Of a DNA stretch of 64,000 nt, positions 60,607 through 64,000 are shown piece by piece; position 1 is the first letter of the stretch; the number at the start of each line of letters is the position of its first letter. A program made the position numbers and the translations under genes. The notes under the pieces were generated by a model. It did no database searches. It was not told the origin of the DNA and saw only the letters and a list, made by a program, of their open reading frames with translations. The DNA comes from Planctomycetaceae bacterium (GTDB taxonomy: Bacteria; Planctomycetota; Planctomycetia; Pirellulales; Pirellulaceae), in assembly GCA_021298315.1 (NCBI GenBank), contig JAJTFC010000002.1, forward strand, positions 1-64,000, in the 5' to 3' direction.

Positions 60607-61374
60607 ATGCAGTCCCGATTTCGCTTGTCGCCAACCCATTTGCTGGCCAGCACTTCTAGGATTTTGACTTTCTCGCTTGCTACTCTTTGGACTTCGAGCT
60701 TAGCGATGGCTCAGGAGGCTGCGGCCGATGCTAGTGCCTCAGCGTCCAAGGGGAATGTTTTGGAGCAGTTTTGGGTCGGCTTGGGCCCGATGTACTTCAT
60801 TATCTTTTTGATCATGTCGGTGATCTTGGTAGCCTTGGTTGTCCGATCGATTCTGGCCGTCCAGCGAAACAATTTCGTTCCTGCTGATCTCGTTCAAGGG
60901 ATCGAAGCAAATTTGGAGCAGAACAACCCGCAAGCGGCAGCCGAGCTGATCAAGGCTGATGAGAGTTTCTTGGGTAGCCTGCTCAATGCCGGATTAGGAC
61001 AACTGACGAAAGGTAAAGAAGCAGTTCTTGAGGGGATGCAAGTTGCGGGCGATTCTGAGACCATGCGGATCGAGCATCTGATTGGCTACATTGCTCTGAT
61101 TGGTAACATCGCTCCAATGGTTGGATTGCTCGGAACGGTTCAAGGGATGGTGACATCCTTCGGAACAATCGCCAGCAGTCCGCAAACCCCGAAACCTAGC
61201 GCATTGGCTGGTGGTATCGAGCAAGCTCTTTACACGACCCTAGTCGGACTATGGTTGGCGATCCCAGCGATCGTCATCTACAACATTTTGAGAAACATCG
61301 TTCAAAGACAGATCTTGCAAGCCGGTAGCAAGAGTGAAGAACTGATGGAAAAATTTCAGGAACTTGCTAAGTAA
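60607..61374 (+). CDS. MotA/TolQ/ExbB proton channel family protein
   Basis: GYIALIGNIAPMVGLLGTVQGMVTSFGTIAS...ALYTTLVGLWLAIPAIVIYN. Confidence 0.94.
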   Translation: MQSRFRLSPTHLLASTSRILTFSLATLWTSSLAMAQEAAADASASASKGNVLEQFWVGLGPMYFIIFLIMSVILVALVVRSILAVQRNNFVPADLVQGIEANLEQNNPQAAAELIKADESFLGSLLNAGLGQLTKGKEAVLEGMQVAGDSETMRIEHLIGYIALIGNIAPMVGLLGTVQGMVTSFGTIASSPQTPKPSALAGGIEQALYTTLVGLWLAIPAIVIYNILRNIVQRQILQAGSKSEELMEKFQELAK

Positions 61375-61386
61375 CAGAAATCCGTA

Positions 61387-61830
61387 ATGGCACTCAAACG
61401 CAAGTTCGACACAAAAGCCGCCGAAGGTGACATGACCGCCATGATCGACATGGTGTTTCAGTTGATCATTTTCTTCATGGTGCTTATCAATTTTTCTCAA
61501 GACGATCAGAACCAGTCCATCAAATTGCCTTCGAGCGAGTTGGCCAAACCGGCTGATGTACCTCTGGAGAATCCAATCGTCTTGAACTTGGGGTTCAACG
61601 GCAATGTGTACATGGGTCCAGAGACCGCGACCATCGCGGGCTTAAGACCGCTTTTGGAATTGGAAGCCAATGTTCTCAAGGCCAACGGCAAGAGCGCCAA
61701 GGATGCGAATGTCATCATCCGTGCCGATGGCAATTCAGCCGGTGGAATGGTACAGGAACTGATTAAGAAATGTCAGGAATCCGGCTTTGAGAAGTTTGCT
61801 CTACGAGCCAAAGAAGAAATCAATCCATAG
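61387..61830 (+). CDS. ExbD/TolR family biopolymer transport protein
   Basis: GDMTAMIDMVFQLIIFFMVLINFS and C-terminal VIIRADGNSAGGMVQELIKKCQESGFEKFALR. Confidence 0.93.
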   Translation: MALKRKFDTKAAEGDMTAMIDMVFQLIIFFMVLINFSQDDQNQSIKLPSSELAKPADVPLENPIVLNLGFNGNVYMGPETATIAGLRPLLELEANVLKANGKSAKDANVIIRADGNSAGGMVQELIKKCQESGFEKFALRAKEEINP

Positions 61831-61847
61831 TTCGTGATGGTGTTCCT

Positions 61848-62333
61848 ATGCCAATGAAATTCAAATCCAGAAGCAATGAAAAAGTCGAGATGCAGCTTAC
61901 CTCGATGATCGACATCATCTTTTTGTTGCTGATTTTCTTTGTGATGACCTTCAAGATCGCCGCACAAGAAGGGGACTTCAATATTCGCATGCCCATCGGA
62001 GGAGATTCGGGTGCTGCCGACACAACCAATCTTCCGATCAAACTAAGGCTCCGATCCAACACCGATGGAGAACTCATCGATATTGTTGTTGATGATAGCC
62101 GCTCGTTTGGAAACGACTTTGGAAAACTGCGAGCTTTCATCCTGCAGCAAACCGGAGGGAATGCACCCCCGAATCCCGAGGATGGTCCAGAGGTCGAACT
62201 CGACTTGGACTATAACCTTCGCTATGCCCACGTGATATCGGCTATATCGGCAGTGACCGGACAGCGGCAAGGGGATGAGGTCAAGCGATTGGTGGAGCGA
62301 ATCAAGTTCGCTCCACCCCGTAAACCCCAGTAG
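61848..62333 (+). CDS. ExbD/TolR family biopolymer transport protein (second copy)
   Basis: VEMQLTSMIDIIFLLLIFFVMTFKIA. Confidence 0.92.
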   Translation: MPMKFKSRSNEKVEMQLTSMIDIIFLLLIFFVMTFKIAAQEGDFNIRMPIGGDSGAADTTNLPIKLRLRSNTDGELIDIVVDDSRSFGNDFGKLRAFILQQTGGNAPPNPEDGPEVELDLDYNLRYAHVISAISAVTGQRQGDEVKRLVERIKFAPPRKPQ

Positions 62334-62348
62334 CCTTTAGAGTCCTTG

Positions 62349-62999
62349 TTATTTCTTGGTCATGACGGCTTTTCGCCGTTTGGGATACAGTTCGGTGCAT
62401 ATTCCGCACACGGTTCCATCGCAACCTCGTGCAGTGCAGTGCTCGCGACCGTAGAAAATGATCTGCAAATGGAGCTTGTTCCAAGACTCCATCGGAAAAA
62501 GTTTCTTCAAATCCTTTTCGGTCTGAACAACGTTCTTTCCATTGGTTAGTCCCCATCGCTGAGCAAGTCGATGGATGTGAGTGTCGATTGGAAAGGCAGG
62601 CACCCCAAAGGCCTGGGCCATGACGACCGACGCGGTCTTGTGGCCGACCCCAGGAAGCCTCTCCAAAGCCTCGAAGTCTTTTGGGACCAAGCTACCATGC
62701 TCCTGAACCAAGATCGTCGAGAGTCCCGATATGGCCTTAGCCTTCTGGGGACTGAGTCCGCATGGCTGGATGATCTTCTGAATTCTAGCTACGGGTTGTT
62801 TGCTCATCGCCTCGGGGGTCTTGGCGAGTTTCCAAAGTTCCGGTGTGACTCGATTGACCATCTTGTCGGTGCATTGGGCGCTGAGCACGACCGCAACGAG
62901 AAGGGTATAAGGATCCGTGTGTTCCAGAGGGACATCGGTGCTGGGGTAGAGTTCATCGAGTCGCCGATGAACGATTTCGGCTCGCTCCTTGCGATTCAT
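62349..62999 (-). CDS. nth: Endonuclease III
   Basis: LERLPGVGHKTASVVMAQAFG HhH, FPIDTHIHRLAQRWGL, C-terminal 4Fe-4S Cys (CTARGCDGTVCGIC). Confidence 0.95.
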   Translation of the reverse strand: MNRKERAEIVHRRLDELYPSTDVPLEHTDPYTLLVAVVLSAQCTDKMVNRVTPELWKLAKTPEAMSKQPVARIQKIIQPCGLSPQKAKAISGLSTILVQEHGSLVPKDFEALERLPGVGHKTASVVMAQAFGVPAFPIDTHIHRLAQRWGLTNGKNVVQTEKDLKKLFPMESWNKLHLQIIFYGREHCTARGCDGTVCGICTELYPKRRKAVMTKK

Positions 63000-63001
63000 C
63001 G

Positions 63002-64000
63002 CTACTTGGATAACTCCTGCGGAGAGGACGTCAGGTATTTAAACAAGTTCAATTTGGAATCCTCGCTGAGTCCCTCCAAGAGTCCTTCGGGCATTAGGGA
63101 TAGTTGCAAAGGATTGCGTTCTTCGATCTCGCTTATGTTGAGGATGATTTTCTCCTGCGCCGTTTGAATGGTTACTTCATTCGCTGTCTCGGAGAGAACC
63201 ACGCCGGTGATGACCCGGCCATCGAGCGTGCGAAAAGCAGTCGACCTGTAGTTCTCGGCTACGAATTCAGAAGGAGCCAAGATGTTTTCGAGCCAGTAGC
63301 GGATGTTCGATCGCTGGGCTCCGGTGAGTTCGGGGCCGATCTGTCCGCCTTGGCCGTAGAGTTTGTGGCAGTTTCCACACTTAGAAATCCAGATTCCGCG
63401 ACCACTATTGACGTTACCTTTGGCGATCAAATCTGGGGTTAGCAGCGCCTCTTCTTTTTCAATCAGTTCCTTGCGATTCCCTTGGATATCGAGAACCTTG
63501 GTATGTTTTCGGGCCCGTTCGAGCAATTGCCAATTGTTTGCCGAAGCGAACTGTCTCCAGGAGGAAGCGTCTACCGATTCCTTGGCGATCTTGTTGTTGT
63601 CGATCGCATCGAGAAGGACTTCCATCGTATCGACACGGCTAGCTAATGCCGAGATGATTCCTCTGCGGGTTGGATCGGGAACTTGGCCGAAAAGGTCGAC
63701 CATCTGCTCGGCCCTGGATTTATTGAGAGTTCTTCGAAGTGCATAGGCCGCAGAATTGCCAAGGTCTTGATCGTCAAAGAATCTTTTCAACCGATCGATC
63801 ACTTCGGGGTCATCGATCCCTCCGAGAGCCTCTATCGCTGCCTTGCGTTCAGCGATGGGAATATTTTTGTCTTCGACGATTCGAACCAGTGGCTGAATAT
63901 CTTTGTTGGGATCGAAAACAGAGCCGAGCAACACGCACAAGCGTTGGATTGTCACGTCGGGGTGTTTAGCTCCAAGTGCTGCAAGTTCGTCCCAATAAGG
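63002..64000 (-). CDS. Heme-binding HEAT-like c-type cytochrome domain protein, C-terminal part (continues beyond window)
   Basis: CGNCHKLYGQGGQIGPELTGAQRSNIRYWLENILAPSEFVAENY; frame open to base 64000 (PYWDELAALGAKHPDV upstream of the GTG called at 63955). Confidence 0.88.
   Translation of the reverse strand, partial: PYWDELAALGAKHPDVTIQRLCVLLGSVFDPNKDIQPLVRIVEDKNIPIAERKAAIEALGGIDDPEVIDRLKRFFDDQDLGNSAAYALRRTLNKSRAEQMVDLFGQVPDPTRRGIISALASRVDTMEVLLDAIDNNKIAKESVDASSWRQFASANNWQLLERARKHTKVLDIQGNRKELIEKEEALLTPDLIAKGNVNSGRGIWISKCGNCHKLYGQGGQIGPELTGAQRSNIRYWLENILAPSEFVAENYRSTAFRTLDGRVITGVVLSETANEVTIQTAQEKIILNISEIEERNPLQLSLMPEGLLEGLSEDSKLNLFKYLTSSPQELSK

Overview
64 kb chromosomal window that looks like a planctomycete (Pirellulales-type) genome. 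Support comes from the gene families: a PSD1/DUF1549-DUF1553 cytochrome protein next to DUF1501, TAT-signal Gfo/Idh/MocA, LRR and TPR proteins, an ExbB-ExbD-ExbD cluster, and a heme-binding HEAT-like protein. No rRNA, tRNA, CRISPR array, phage or transposase gene was recognised. Most of the window is ordinary housekeeping or accessory metabolism: cardiolipin synthase, M48 peptidase plus LemA, an MdtABC-like RND efflux operon, a GntR/YtrA-controlled ABC operon, carbonic anhydrase plus bestrophin, SDR plus GMC oxidoreductases, gamma-glutamyltransferase, CitG-like plus radical SAM, RluA, EboE, GlgX and endonuclease III. The strongest candidates for something under-described are: (1) a three-gene cassette at 50655-53034 pairing a TIGR04222-like membrane protein that has a Cys/Gly-repeat tail with a DUF692/MNIO-family enzyme and a small overlapping partner ORF, suggesting a membrane-tethered RiPP-like substrate; (2) a hairpin-rich intergenic segment at about 50267-50516 ending in a very strong intrinsic terminator, a candidate structured RNA, directly upstream of that cassette; (3) a translationally coupled pair of AAA/STAND-type ATPases at 22432-26197, one with a wHTH and a 126-bp-periodic TPR array, preceded by TGTAC-containing repeats; (4) a free-standing RNA polymerase alpha-CTD-like protein preceded by a 20-bp perfect palindrome and a REP-like hairpin cluster; (5) an intergenic repeat cluster in opposed orientation between convergent genes at 53040-53326. 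All functional calls come from reading the supplied translations; no database search was run.
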